NCBI GenBank assembly: GCA_030549335.1
Contig: CM060188.1
Coordinates: forward strand, 65,292,696 to 65,356,695
DNA length: 64,000 nucleotides
DNA from: Pontederia crassipes
Lineage: Eukaryota; Streptophyta; Magnoliopsida; Commelinales; Pontederiaceae
Direction: 5' to 3'
This document shows, piece by piece, positions 1 through 11,749 of this stretch. Position numbers and translations under genes: made by a program. Below the pieces are notes generated by a model, which worked only from the letters and a program-made list of their open reading frames with translations, had not been told where the DNA came from and searched no databases. Each line of letters begins with the position of its first letter. Position 1 is the stretch's first letter.

Positions 1-1529
1 TAAAGTATTTTTAAGAAAATTTGAATTTAGTTATCATTGAATTGTTTTGATAAGATGGAGCTTTATGCATAATCATGCTCTCTTAACATCGACGTGGTAA
101 CTTAAACTCTTGTCTGAAATATCATCAGACATTTTTCACTTGGAAATTCAAATCCCTTACTCAATTAAAGAAAACCGTTTTCTTAGAGGTGAAGATGCAT
201 TCTTTTCACCCAAATTATTTTCAAGATAAAATAAAATAAAATTTGAGAAATATTTTTGGATTTTTTCATGTTTTTTTAAAAATCAACTTGAGGATGAGTG
301 TTTTTCGCCAAAAATATTTGAAAGAAAATTGTTTCAGGGAAGAACGTTTTATCGTATGTTTCATTTCTTATAAGAAATAAAAGTAAGTTATAAATATAAA
401 TCAAATACTAGATTGTATGCAAGTGGAAAATATTTTTGTTGATCGAGTTTTTTGCTATACACTGAATACAAAAAATGCCTTGGGAAAAATCTTTTCTCAG
501 AAGAAAGACAAACTAATTGAAAGGAAAACATTTCTCAAGGTATCTATGTTTGTAAAAACAACAGAAAGACATTGCCCTGAAAAAAAAAAGTTTTTATTTG
601 GTGGAACTATCTTCTGATTTGGCTACATTATGCTTAATTCTGAAATTCTACTTTTCACACACAAAAAGAAGAAAAAAATATACAAGTAGCTTAGCTTCAT
701 ATGCCTCTATGCCCATTACATTAACTTTGCTGATATTATCAAATTGCTCACTTCCTATATGTTCTTTAGGACGAAAAACTAGAGATTGATTCAACTTTAA
801 TTTATAGATCTTGTCCTGGAAAGCAAATTTAATGAGTTTCTTTTAGGCTATAATTATAGGTCATGAATCTTATGTAGGGTGCTTTATAGGATATAAGGCT
901 ACCAAGCTATACATAAATTAGTCTAGTTCATGCATGTGGAGGAGATCTTCTGTGTTGATATGTTGTGATCAGATCACCATCGACTCATTTTTCATGTTAT
1001 ATCAGTCCACTGAAGCATGTAAAATATAATATTTCATACATACATATATATTCATTCAACACAGATAGTACATATTTGCCTTAACATATATATGCATGCA
1101 TCTTCCTAAGCTCAATGCGAGCACATTAACTAATGAGGTAGACAAAACCAAAACACGCATATTTGATGTTGGTGGAAAGGACATCATCCCTGCGCAAAAT
1201 GGATTGTAAACACATTACTTGTCTGCAGATGGTTTGCGATCTGGACAACATGACTGCTTCAAGATTTGCATCGAAGCTCTTGATCAGATTTCAGAAGATC
1301 TTATTTTGATGTCTAACATGTTGGCTCCGACAGTTTAGCTATCAACCTATCCTAATTTATTTCACCAATGAAAAAGTATAAATAAATCAATCATCAATTG
1401 AGATGTTGAGCATTATAGCCAGTTACAAACTGTATATTAATTTCTTGAACCAAGGGTGACAATTAATTAGAAGGAAGTTGCACATGTTACTTCCAGAAAT
1501 TGCAAATCTTTAGGGATCAAACAAAGTTG
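1..1529. other. Anonymous AT-rich DNA, no gene recognised
   Basis: No domain, TIR, LTR end or RNA gene was recognised here. The short open frames at 417-617 and 598-789 are lysine/phenylalanine-rich and look like chance ORFs in AT-rich DNA. A stretch near 1141-1338 reads fairly well in one frame (including ADGLRSGQHDCFKICIEALD) but has an internal stop and resembles no family I know, so no gene is called. Confidence 0.5.
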
Positions 1530-1870
1530 CTTAAGGATTGTTTAACTAAACTTATAAGTCACTCAAAATAGTTTATAAGTTGCTTTAATTTTTTTTTCGT
1601 ATTTGATAATTGAAAAAAGTTGATCAGAACTTATTTTACTACCTTATAAGTCATACAATATAAACTTGAGACCCAACTTATTTTATAAGAAAAAAAGCTC
1701 ATCAGTTTGATCAATGAATGAATCATTTAACCCTTACAATATATAATTTTTTTTCACATATTTCTTCTATTATAATGTTAAAGTTTTTTTATCATTCATA
1801 AAATAATAATTTATAAATTTCTTTTATTATTAAACACATAACTACTTATTTTAAAATTTAGTTTCAACCA
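1530..1870. mobile_element. Possible degenerate hAT-type MITE
   Basis: The segment starts with a TTTAACTAAACTTATAAGTC-like phrase, has repeated ACTTATAAG/TTATAAGT words and an AT-rich core. This is the style of common plant hAT-like MITEs built on AGCTTATAAGC words. I could not define convincing terminal inverted repeats or a target duplication, so both ends are approximate. Confidence 0.3.
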
Positions 1871-1883
1871 TTAAACTATTTAC

Positions 1884-2300
1884 CAGGTGAGAATCTTGTC
1901 CAAAAATTATTCCACAATTTTCTCCTTAAAAATAGTTGTTACTGTTCATCTGGCACTATGACCGATCGACTGCATTAATAAGCCTGTCAACCGATTGATA
2001 TGATCGTTGCAGCCTATCTATGATTTCATGAGCTGTCCGATCAACCGATCCTTCGATTGAAATCTTGACATTTCTGAGACGCGTTCTTCTCTTGATCGAT
2101 CGACCGATTTAACAACCAAAACGTCGACCGACATAGTCTCGACATTTCTGAAATTTATCCCTGTGCTGTTCGATCGATCGGTGCAACGATCGGATCATCG
2201 ATCGATATACTTTCGACATTTCTTCCGCTTGATATCAATCGACCGATCTTCATGGCCGGTCGACCGGTTATTCGACTGGTCGTGGGTTGAAGATTAGAAT
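1884..2300 (-). repeat. Truncated SIRE-like copia LTR fragment
   Basis: From GTGAGAATCTTGTCC onward this matches the middle of the copia LTRs at 10690-11110 and 29880-30300. It shares the block TTATTCCACAATTTTCTC, the phrase GTTACTGTTCATCTG, and the run of GTCGACCG-type words separated by CTCGACATTTCT. Neither LTR terminus is present, and no internal region, primer site or duplication borders it. It is a relic fragment; orientation is inferred from the two LTRs of the 10517-30432 element. Confidence 0.75.
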
Positions 2301-3124
2301 TGTTTTGGTATATGTGCTAATTTCGCCAACTATGATTCAAGGCCATTAAAGTTTTTAATTTACATAGTTGGGCTACGTGTACATGGCCATGAGTAGCTAA
2401 CTTTGGCTACATGCATTGGATGAGAAAAAAGGTGGCTCGTAATATAATTGATAAAACAGGCTAATAGCTCGAGAGAATTAGTGAAGAAAAAAATGGTGCA
2501 AGTTTAAAGGCTAAGTCTATTAACCTTAAAAGGAATATATTTAGCGGCTAAACAACAACAAAACAAAAAAGCATATCATAGGGAATCAGAAACCATGCAC
2601 ACTTCACCATGTACATATATAGCAGTCAAAGGTCAATAATGGAGAGGTCATTCTCATGCATAATTGCATGCATGCTTGTGTACTAGTTCCTACTGATCAT
2701 TATTTATATATAAGGTTTCTGAACTGGCTGACTGTCAACCCAACTTTCACTCGACATAGGGATGTGCCATCATAGCTACCTAGTTGCAGAAACATAATGT
2801 ATATCTCAATTCTTTCATTCATTTTTTACATTACATAGGTGATCTTCCTTTAACTATACAACAAGCAAAGGTATCTATAGTGACTCATTGGTTGCTAAAA
2901 GATTTTGCAACACAACCAAATGTTGTCTTGCTCTTCTTTTGTTACCACTGTGATTGGATATAAATCCAAAAAAGTTCAAATCCCTATCATTCCAATTAAT
3001 CTGCACTACCATGAATTGCACATCTAGCTAGAATATTCAGATTTGCTTAAGAGAAGACAAACTGTTAATCACTTGACTCCCAACAAACATTGATATATCA
3101 TAATAATCGGTTGATCATTCATCA
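2301..3124. other. Anonymous spacer, nothing recognised
   Basis: AT-rich DNA between an LTR fragment and the CACTA element. No open frame of note, no repeat structure and no RNA gene was seen. Confidence 0.5.
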
Positions 3125-3127
3125 ATA

Positions 3128-3144
3128 CACTACAAGAAAATCGC
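3128..3144 (+). repeat. CACTA left terminal inverted repeat
   Basis: CACTACAAGAAAATCGC, matching the complement of the right end (4999-5015) at 16 of 17 positions. The preceding ATA is the left target duplication. Confidence 0.93.
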
Positions 3145-3301
3145 GATTTTCCGACGGATAATTTTCGACGGTTCTAAATCCGTCGCTATTTGCGACGAAT
3201 TTTTCGACGGTTCCTTTTCCGACGAATTTTTCGACGGTTCCTTTTCCGACGAATTTTTCGACGGTTATGACCGTTGGAAATAATTTATATTATTATTTAA
3301 T

Positions 3302-3772
3302 TTTTCGACGATTAGGAACGTCGATATTTTCGACGGATATCCATCCGTCGTAATTTCCGACGACTTTTCCGACGGTTACGACCGTCGGAAATAAAAAAAT
3401 TAAATTATGTATTTTTAATATTATTATTAAATTTTTTCGATGGATTTTCCGACGGTCACGACCGTCGAAAATAAAAAAATTAATTATATAATTTATTATA
3501 TTATTATTTAATTTTTCAACGATTAGGAACGTCGATATTTTCGACGGATATCCATCCGTCGCAATTTCCGACGACTTTTCCGACGGTTAGGACCGTCGGA
3601 AATAAAAAAATTAAATTATATATTTTTAATATTATTATTAAATTTTTTCGACCGATTTTCCGACGGTTGTGACCGTCGGAAATAAAAAAATTAATTATAT
3701 AATTTATTATATTATTATTTAATTTTTCGACGGTTAGGAACGTCGATATTTTTGACGGATATCCATCCGTCG
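3302..3772. repeat. 210-bp tandem repeat in the CACTA left arm
   Basis: The phrase TTTTTCGACGATTAGGAACG followed by GTCGATATTTTCGACGGATA recurs at about 3302, 3512 and 3722, an exact 210-bp spacing. There are two full copies and one partial. Within a unit, pairs such as CCGACGGTTA/GACCGTCGG can fold as hairpins, separated by AATAAAAAAATTAA and ATTATTATTAAA spacers. This fits the subterminal transposase-binding regions of CACTA elements; the binding role is inferred. Confidence 0.88.
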
Positions 3773-3999
3773 CAAAATCTGCCGCAATTTCCGAAGGTCG
3801 TAACCGTCGGTAAATCCGTCGCAATTTCCGATGGATATCCAAACCGTCGCAATTACCGACGGTTTTGACCGTCGGTAAAGATTACCGTCGGTTCAAACCG
3901 TCGGTAAAATAAAAAATAAATATTATATATAACTAAATAAAATAAAATTTTTTATTATTTGTGTTTTCGACGGCCGAAACCGTCGGTAGTTAAAATTTC

Positions 4000-4490
4000 G
4001 TTATCCCGTTTTTTTTCCTTTTCCCGCTTTCTTTCCACTTTTTTCCTTTATATATTTTCCCTCCTCCCTCCACTCCTCTCTCTCTCCCTCCTCTCCTCTC
4101 TCCCTCTCCCGGCCGCGAGCACCGGATCGGCCTCTCCCACGCGCCGGACGCCGGCGACCATCCCACGCCGGACGCCGGCGACCCTCTCCCGCACCGGCGA
4201 CCCTCTCCCGCACCGGCGACCCTCTCCCGCGCCGGCGTATCTCTCTCTCCCACTCCGCGCCGGCATCTCTCTGTCTCTCTCTGCTGTCGGCCGGATCCGG
4301 CCGCCAGGCGGCCGGTTCTGGCCTCCAGCGGCCGCCTGGCGCCGGATCGGCCGCCAGGCGGGCCGGATCCGGCCTCCTGGCATTGGATCCGGCCGCCTGG
4401 CGGGCCGGATCCGGCCTCCTGGCGGCGGATCCGGCCTCCAGCGGCCAGATCCGAACGCCAGGCGGCCGGATCCGACCGCTAATTTTTTTT
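4000..4490. repeat. GC-rich low-complexity core of the CACTA element
   Basis: Unlike its AT-rich surroundings this block is pyrimidine-rich and then GC-rich. It has a roughly 18-bp tandem phrase (CCCTCTCCCGCACCGGCGA) around 4175-4240. From 4290 to 4475 there are repeated GGCCGGATCCGGCC palindromes joined by TCCTGGC or GCCAGGCGG. Overlapping ORFs on both strands (87-179 codons) arise from the low complexity and show no domain. Confidence 0.8.
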
Positions 4491-4502
4491 ATATTTAAAA
4501 AA

Positions 4503-4998
4503 TTATTTGCGACGGTTGCGACCGTCAAAAGATCGACGGTTGCGACAACCGTCTAAAGTTTCGACAGTTGGGACCGTCGAAAAGTTGCGACGGCTCGGAC
4601 CGCCGGCCTTTTCCGGCTGTTGCAACTGTCGGAAATTTTGACGGCTCGGACCGCCGGCTTTTTCCGGCGGTTGCAACCGTTTGCAACCGTCGGAAATATC
4701 GACGGCTCGGACCGCCGGCCTTTTTTGACGGTTGCAACCGTCGGAAATATCGATGGTTCGAACCGCCGGGGACTTTTCCGGCGGTTGCAACCGTCGGAAA
4801 ATTTCGACGGGTCGAACCGTCGGGGACTGTTCCGACGGCCAGAACCGTCGATATTTTTGACGAATTTTTTTCAACCATCACAAATCCGTTTGCGACGAGC
4901 GTTTTTCCGACGGATTGATTCCGACTGAAAAATCGTCGGTAATTGCGTTACCGACGGTTTTCGGGCTGATTACCGACGGTTCGGACCGTCGGTAATCT
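4503..4998. repeat. CACTA right-arm CCGACGG/CCGTCGG array
   Basis: A run of about twenty GACGGTTGCGACCGTC- or GACGGCTCGGACCGCC-type inverted pairs spaced 20-40 bp. They mirror the left-arm words but have a GC-richer spacer. The density is much higher than in the left arm. They are probable subterminal recognition repeats; the peptides predicted here follow the repeat. Confidence 0.82.
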
Positions 4999-5015
4999 GC
5001 GTTTTTCTTGTAGTG
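4999..5015 (-). repeat. CACTA right terminal inverted repeat
   Basis: Reads GCGTTTTTCTTGTAGTG on the plus strand, inverse of the left end with one mismatch. It is followed by ATA at 5016-5018, the second copy of the 3-bp duplication. Confidence 0.93.
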
Positions 5016-5422
5016 ATACCAATGTGGATGATTCACTGCATTGATAGTTCAATAGCATACTCCTAGATATAATAACATTGCCAAACTCTTTACAGTTATT
5101 TTCCAAATTAAGAAGATTGTAATGAGGTTTTAAAACAATATACGGCTTAAGTGATTAACTAAATTGGGTTTGTACTCTTGTTACCTTGTGATAGCTAGTT
5201 TGTCAAATTAAGTGGCTAGTCATTTCCTCCATCTCTTCTATATTAATTTATCTTTGAGTTCCAAGTTCGAACTTGTGACATCTTCCTTTTATATCGGATT
5301 CACCACAATACCATTAAACACATTTATGATACAAATTTTCCTAACTAATAAAGTAATATCAAATCACATTTAGATGTTAACTTTTTAAAGAAAAAGTAAA
5401 GTCTTCAATCTTAGATAGAGAT

Positions 5423-7479
5423 TGTAACACTCCGAAATTGACCCCGCCACGTGGCAGAATCTTCTGTCGATCGCTACTTTCTTTAACCTTTTTTTTTAAC
5501 TCTTTCGTTGATTCGAATGGTCAAGAAAAATGACATGTAATGGAAGACTTAAATGAATAAAATAATACAATAATAAAAAAAGTGCAGAAGCTAAATAGAT
5601 AAGTGGTATGTCCAACTGTCTCTGTATGATACTACATGCGAAAGTTAAAGAGAGGAGTATAACCTAATGTCTCAGTCAGCACAACATGATATGTCGCATC
5701 CAAATAAAGGTAAAACTTAATATAATGCAAAAATAGATGACTCATATTGGACTCTGTTATAATCATGTGCACACGCCACCTGAACTGAAGTCGCCACACA
5801 TACATCAACACATTCCACATCATCGTCGTACTTGTGGGGATCACACATAGCATAATGTTAAGTGTGAGTTCATATAGGTCATAAGCTAATTATTCCATAG
5901 AAAAGTGCATAAAGAAAGCATATAAATCATATAGGAGAAAAAGTCATGATGAAGAATCAGTAGAGAGGTCATAATTCATTTCATTTTGTTTTCAAGTCCA
6001 TATTCATTGTTCTTATACATCATTCATCTTATTCTTATTGATCATTCATGTTCATCATTCATATTTATAAGGACAAAGTTCTTTCATTCATGTTGGCCGT
6101 TCATATTCTTTCATATACTTTCATATTGTTCATGTCCTTTCCATGTCCTTTAACTTGGAAGAGGTTTTCACTTTTAGGGAGTACCATTATAAGCACGTAT
6201 GGGTGCGACTATCTAGATCATAGTGGGTCAGTGAAGGATTAGTACCACGGTCAACTCTGTCGTGCAGGACGACCTCGAGCCAAGCGGAAACATCCATATA
6301 GAGAAACTCCCATCTATATAGGGAAAAATGATAACCCTCCATCATTCAGGGATCTCTCTTTCAATCCGTGGATTGATCAAGGCCATATGGAACATAGCTC
6401 TATTCCATCTTTAAGTTCATATCATTCGTTTTTAATCAGGTGGACAAAAGTTTATCAAATCAACGGAGCTCGATTAAGATCATAGTCTTTCTGTCCATAT
6501 ATCGGACGCCTGAAAGTCGAACGGTTGTCTGCTTTAGGTCCGTTCAGTGGTCGTCCGAAAAGGAGCGGACGTCCGTTTATCAGTATTCTTCGATCAACCG
6601 AAAAGAAAGCGTCGATCGTTTTGTGTTCATTCTTTATTCATTTCAAGATCATATTCTCTCCATCGACCTAGAGCGGTTCGGTCATCCTTTTCATATGAGT
6701 AATCTTTAGGACTTTCAGTTGTAAGTTTCGGTCAATTGAAACTGGACCAGTCGTCTGTTATGAATAGTGTCGTCTCCTTCCTCAGTCGATTGGTTCTCCA
6801 TCGACAGTTGGAAGTTCTTCCGATGAGGTAACTTAGATTGGTTGATCGAAACGGTTTTGGTCGTCCGACTAGTTATCATCGCCATTATCGAGTCTCGACA
6901 TTTTCCAGTTCGATCATCCGAAGGGATTTCAAACTTTCGTTCTGATCTATATTGGCCGACCGATCGAGTTTCGGTCACCCGATATAGTTGTCGTTACACT
7001 CTTGTCACCCGAAAAGGTTTCATGTATATACGAATAATAAGGCTCGATCTACCCCTTATTAGTATAGACTTTAACTACGAATCAATCCTTAAAGCATGCA
7101 AATTCCTCTAGAAATGATCCCATGTTCCAGATCCTGAAAACACACCTTTAAGCCTACATTTTCTGATTATTCGCGCAAGGTTCGTCCTCAGGACCTCTGC
7201 CGCTGCCCTCCGATGTTGCCTGCACTCGTGGGTGCCTTCGGTGTTGCTCCTCCGTCCTCTGACCTTGAAGACACGACAATGAAGCTGATGAGGAGGAAGC
7301 ATTTGATTGAGGTGGAAAAAAACAAAATGAGAATGAATAGGAATGGGGGTTTTAAAGTGATGTTCCCATCCCCTGCTGTCCCATTATATGAACCATCGGA
7401 ACAATGAAGAGGGGAGAGGAAAGAAGAGTTCGACTATTTCTCATCGTTCTCCATTTTTTTTAAACTAAGGTGCGTTATA
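5423..7479 (-). mobile_element. Solo LTR of a Ty3/gypsy element
   Basis: On the minus strand this 2057-bp block resembles the LTRs of the 30433-37732 gypsy element. Shared landmarks are a terminal TTTCGGAGTGTTACA-like end, the GAACATGAATG...AAAGAACTTTGTCC block near 6050-6150, and GAAGAACTTCC...GAGGAGACGACACTATTC near 6750-6830. The plus-strand ends are TGTAACACTCC and GCGTTATA (GTTACA with one change). The direct repeat GAGAT lies at 5418-5422 and 7480-7484. No primer site, purine tract or coding DNA adjoins it, as expected for LTR-LTR recombination leaving a solo LTR. ORFs inside (6440-6709, 6842-7111 and others) have no known domain. Confidence 0.82.
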
Positions 7480-7484
7480 GAGAT

Positions 7485-10400
7485 TAACTTAGTTGATATG
7501 TAATTGATTAACCAAAAGTTTTTCATCTTCTTCCCACAAAAATATTGCTCGTAGAATCCATAATTAATCAATTAGATCAGCTCTAGAGACGTGCTTGATC
7601 AATACTGTCTCGCTGTTTAATTGGGATCCCCACACACGTAATACAATTCCCACTTGAAAGATCTCAGGTTGCTTCATTGCCACTACATATGAGCCATACA
7701 AGTCAGCTGCCTTATTTAAATTTATCTTTGTAAAGTAAGAGAACAAAAAAGTTGATGGAGTTCCACTTTGATGAAAGACCATGGGTACAAAATTATAAGT
7801 TTTTTTTTCTCTTAGCCTTTGGCAAAAGGACCCTTGAAAAGTGCCTAATTGTCTATGTTTATTCAAGATAATTTTATCATCTAGAACATTAATTATATAT
7901 CATATGGCCACCGAACAAAGATGTCCTTTGATTATTCTCGATCATTAACAATGAATAATAATCTAATACTATATACTTAGGAAAGGAGGTTCTACAAGAA
8001 TATGTTCTCATCCAACTCTTTGAAAAGACATTAATTTCTCTTCAATGATGGCACCAAGATATGTTAACATAGCATGAAGGATGATAAACCCTAGTTTTGT
8101 ACAATGTAGACTCGATTGATTAGGATCTCATCCTATAGTGTTTATAAATGTGTGCGATGCTTTGTGCCTACAACGTACGCTGACATATCACGGGTTAGCT
8201 AGGAGGTCCATAGGCCCTAATTATGAGAACGGCAAATTCAAGGCACTCAAGATTAAGTTTGATTAACTGTGGTCGAATATTAATTATAAGGTAAGTCTAC
8301 ACTTTTTTTTTGCCAGTGTGGGGAAAGCGCAGGCAGTTAAATTCGTGCGGTATTAATGATTATACACATTGTCCAAAGATTGAATGTTGATTCATCATTA
8401 AGCTCAATTAATTTAAAATTATTTGGCATCGTGCGCCTAATAATTATAGGTGAGACTTTCAACAAAATTTTTTTCATTTACGATCTTACGGAGGAATCCC
8501 TTTGTAGTAAGTCTACACTTTTAAAGTTAATGTTGCTATAGCTTTTGAAGTTAATGTTGCTATAGCTTTTAAGATCATAATAGCTTAAGCTTTTAGGAAA
8601 GATTATTAGGTCCACAATTCAAATCCTAATGAATCATGCTCGACTGCTATAAAATGTATATTTTTCTTCTATTATGCATGTAATGATCTGAAATAGACCA
8701 AATTTATTAGGATCCTAACACCATAAAGATGCGTTAATTTTTTGAATTATTTTAGAATTCAAATTGAGAATATTTAATTAATGCCCACCATCATAAAGCT
8801 AATTATGATGAATCTTTCGCCGCAATTAATACATATGTTTCTAATGTCAAAACAAAATTTGTGATCCTTAATTAAATAATATCTCGTTAATTAATTGTAA
8901 ATACATTCTTAACTTCACTTGAGAATTCAATGGTTGTAGTAAATTAAAAAAAAATTATGAAAACAGAGGTACGTATTAGTGCGACTTGAGATTGTTATGA
9001 CAATAAATTTAAACTTTTAATTATCCGATTATTCTGCATAATGTCATGTCAAGAAAAAAAAATGGATTTAAATATCACCATATTGAAAGCAATGTAAAGT
9101 TCAATTAAAGTGTTTTGATAAATTCATCAAATTGGTTCAATTAATTAGCGGTTGAATCAACAATCCTACATAAAGACCGATCAATGATGGCAAGTCGGCG
9201 TGCAAATTTATGGAAGTGCATGGCACCGTGGCCACGACAAATGGAAAGTGTAATAAATCGAAATTTTTCATCGCTTTTGATCAAAATCCTAATATAAATT
9301 CTATACAAAAAACTTAAAACTTTATTAATTCTTTTAAAAAAAATCTAGCTGTCAATCCCTTTTCTCTCTTTTTCTTTTCCATCAAGAAAATGCTAAGACT
9401 ACGAGATATAGAGACCTGTCGTAGTGGCTACGTTTTAAGATCAACAAAAAGAAGATTAAGATTTTTAGGAAAAAGGACAAGAAAATCTGAAAACTTCTAG
9501 ATGATAAAGAATGAATTTTAGATTTAACATATAAAATATGTAAAGGGGATTCAAACCCATCTCTCCTCTCTTAATATTATTTTTTGTTTGGATTGAGAGT
9601 TTCAAAAACATTATTCTTAATAGAGATTTTAATTGAGGTTTGCATGATTTATGTTGCATAATCTGTTAAATTCGTAACTATTTTGTAATAATTAATTTGT
9701 TAGTTTTTACTTATCTAAAATTACAAATAATATGGATGAAAGCTCTCGAAGTCTAGATTTCAGAGAAATTTGTTTCATCTAATTTGAAGATGTATCAAAA
9801 TAGTTATGATCCAAACATCGGACTGCTATCATGCTGTCTCGAGTAACAGCAAGACGAAATTGTAAAATGTATGATAAATTGGAAATTAGGTTTGAAATTT
9901 ATTCACAAGTTAAAGGTTCATGTTATCTTTATGTAAAAATTGAAACTATCTAAAAAGAATAAGAATAAGTTAAGTTATTAATATTTTAGTGACTATGTAG
10001 AAAATAGATTCTGGTAGTTGTATGAATTTATAGGAAAAAGCCCTAAATCTTGTTAATAAATGAAAATTATATGTTTTAATGTGTTTTATGATGCATAGAT
10101 TCTAAAAGATCATACCTGAAATATTTATGATATTTTATATTGCTTTTATTAGAGTTTTAATCTCAAAAATTAAGAATTTCGAGTGAAAAATCAGAAATGA
10201 AAGCCAAGTTATTTTAAACCTATTTCTTTATGTATATAGGTTATGTATGAATGTGTATTGATTGTATATGACACGTAGATACATGTAATGCATGTTCAAC
10301 TATAATTAGGCTAAAATATGAAGAATGATCAGTATCATGGTGCTCTATCTCGTGGAGGGTCGTCTACATATGGCGGTTCGAGTGGTGGATGGAGGTCTAG

Positions 10401-10516
10401 AAAGCCGGGATGGGAGCTCCCGAAGACATCGCCAACGATGGACGGATCTACGACCTAGGTTTTTTTTCGCCATTCCTACTCTAGCGAGGGCCGGAGGGAC
10501 TCTCTTCTTTGTCTTC
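7485..10516. other. Anonymous AT-rich spacer
   Basis: About 3 kb between the solo LTR and the copia element. Apart from the ORF at 7564-7866 I see only a 25-bp direct duplication (AGTTAATGTTGCTATAGCTT, about 8527-8570). A GC-richer piece at 10330-10516 directly abuts the truncated copia LTR. No transposon termini or RNA genes were recognised. Confidence 0.5.
7564..7866 (-). CDS. Unrecognised 100-codon ORF, possible exon relic
   Basis: The translation is compositionally normal rather than low-complexity. It includes LYGSYVVAMKQPEIFQVGIV and then VLRVWGSQLNSETVLIKHVS, which reads like a folded-protein segment rather than chance sequence. I cannot place it in a family. The first third (MNKHRQLGTFQGSFCQRLRE) looks less protein-like, so the ORF may be an exon fragment preceded by intron or random DNA. 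It sits just beyond the solo LTR, with no neighbouring frame that extends it convincingly. Confidence 0.3.
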   Translation of the reverse strand: MNKHRQLGTFQGSFCQRLREKKTYNFVPMVFHQSGTPSTFLFSYFTKINLNKAADLYGSYVVAMKQPEIFQVGIVLRVWGSQLNSETVLIKHVSRADLID

Positions 10517-11255
10517 GAGAATAAAGATTCCCTCTAACTCTCTTCTTTTACAAAACTTTCTCACACTCAAAGCTTAGAAGAGAAAAAGGAAGAACTTGCA
10601 AATTTGGGCTAAAAAACTTGAAAGGAATGATCTTCCTTGCTTAGATGATTTTTCTTCATGCTTTGACAATCCTTTTATAGGCTTCTACAGGTGAGAATCT
10701 CGACAAAAAATTATTCCATAATTTTCTCATAGAAAAGTAGCCGTTACTGTTCATCTGACACTGTGACCGATCGACCGCATTAATGGGCTGGTCGACGAGC
10801 CGATATGACCGTTGCGGCATATATGTGATTTTATGAGCTGTCCGGTCGATCGGTCCTTCGATCGAAACATCGACTGGTATAGTCTTGACATTTCTTGGAT
10901 GCATTATTCTTTTGATCGGTCGACAAATTTAACAACTGGAACGTCGATAGACATAGTCTCGACATTTCTGGAATTCGTCCGTGTGTTGTTTGGTCGATCG
11001 GTGCAGTGACAGGATAATCAACCGGTACAGTTTCGACATTTCTTCCGCTTGACATCAATCGATCGGTCTTTATAGCTGTTCAACCGGTGGTTCGACCGGT
11101 CGTGTGCTGAATCTTTAATTTCAATGTTTAATTTTGCGATTTCTTCTGCGAATGAGGTCATATCAATCTTACACCTGCATTATCATCACTTGAGCATAGA
11201 TTAGTTACTTTTATGTCCAATTTAATTTGTTATCATCAAAACTTGGGATTCAACA
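10517..11255 (-). repeat. Copia 3' LTR, truncated
   Basis: Pairs with 29703-30432 at roughly 89% by eye. The start on the minus strand is TGTTGAATCCCAAG, next to a polypurine tract. Similarity to the 5' LTR stops at GAGAATAAAGATTCCC (10517), so the last ~340 bp of the LTR, including the conserved AACGAGGTTCGGCCTCAACT stretch, are missing. The low flank shows no target duplication, consistent with a deletion through this end. Confidence 0.85.
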
Positions 11256-11269
11256 ATTTCCCTCTTTTT
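11256..11269 (-). other. Copia polypurine tract
   Basis: The minus strand reads AAAAAGAGGGAAAT directly before TGTTGAATCC of the 3' LTR. This is the position and composition expected for the plus-strand primer of reverse transcription. Confidence 0.8.
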
Positions 11270-11749
11270 GATGATGACAAACTAATTGGACGATAAAGAG
11301 AGAAAAGAAAAAAAATGTAGGTTAAGATATTAAGCAATGAACAAGCTCCCCCTATATTGATGTATATTTCACATTTTCTCCCCCTAAATAAGTGGCCTTT
11401 ATATTGTCATAATAATATGGAACAATAAGAGCATATGACATCAAATAAGACACAAGATAGATATGAAATCAAATGAGGCATAAACAAGTCATCACATTGC
11501 ATCCATAGTCGATAATACATCATGTGGTCATGCACTAACAAATGTGACTGTGGTCACTACAAAATGATGCACGACACTAGTATCAATACGAACACATAGC
11601 AACTAACATCAAACCACATATCAAACTAACAAACACAAATACGTCGTCCCATCCTAGTAACTAACATCAAACTAAAAATCACAAATATATCATCCCATCC
11701 TAGCAAACTTCTCCCCCTTTTGACATCATCAAAGAGGGAGGTAACTCAC

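Larger units (their letters stand above)
3128..5015. mobile_element. Non-autonomous CACTA (En/Spm-type) transposon
   Basis: The element opens with CACTACAAGAAAATCGC and closes with the inverse complement of CACTACAAGAAAAACGC: a 17-bp terminal inverted repeat with one mismatch. It is bordered by the direct repeat ATA (3125-3127 and 5016-5018). CACTA termini plus a 3-bp duplication define the CACTA superfamily. The 1888-bp interior has no transposase-like frame. It holds subterminal arrays of CCGACGG/CCGTCGG words in short inverted pairs, a 210-bp tandem repeat, and a GC-rich core. ORFs predicted here (3516-3842, 3959-4528, 4503-4928) only translate the repeats. Transposition would need a transposase supplied in trans. 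Confidence 0.92.

Noticed and set aside
1141-1338. Possible exon with a readable frame
   Set aside because: Contains an in-frame stop, is short, and matches no family I recognise.
3959-4928. Overlapping ORFs of 87-179 codons on both strands
   Set aside because: They translate GC-rich low-complexity and CCGACGG repeats inside a CACTA element; several frames are open at once and none has a domain.
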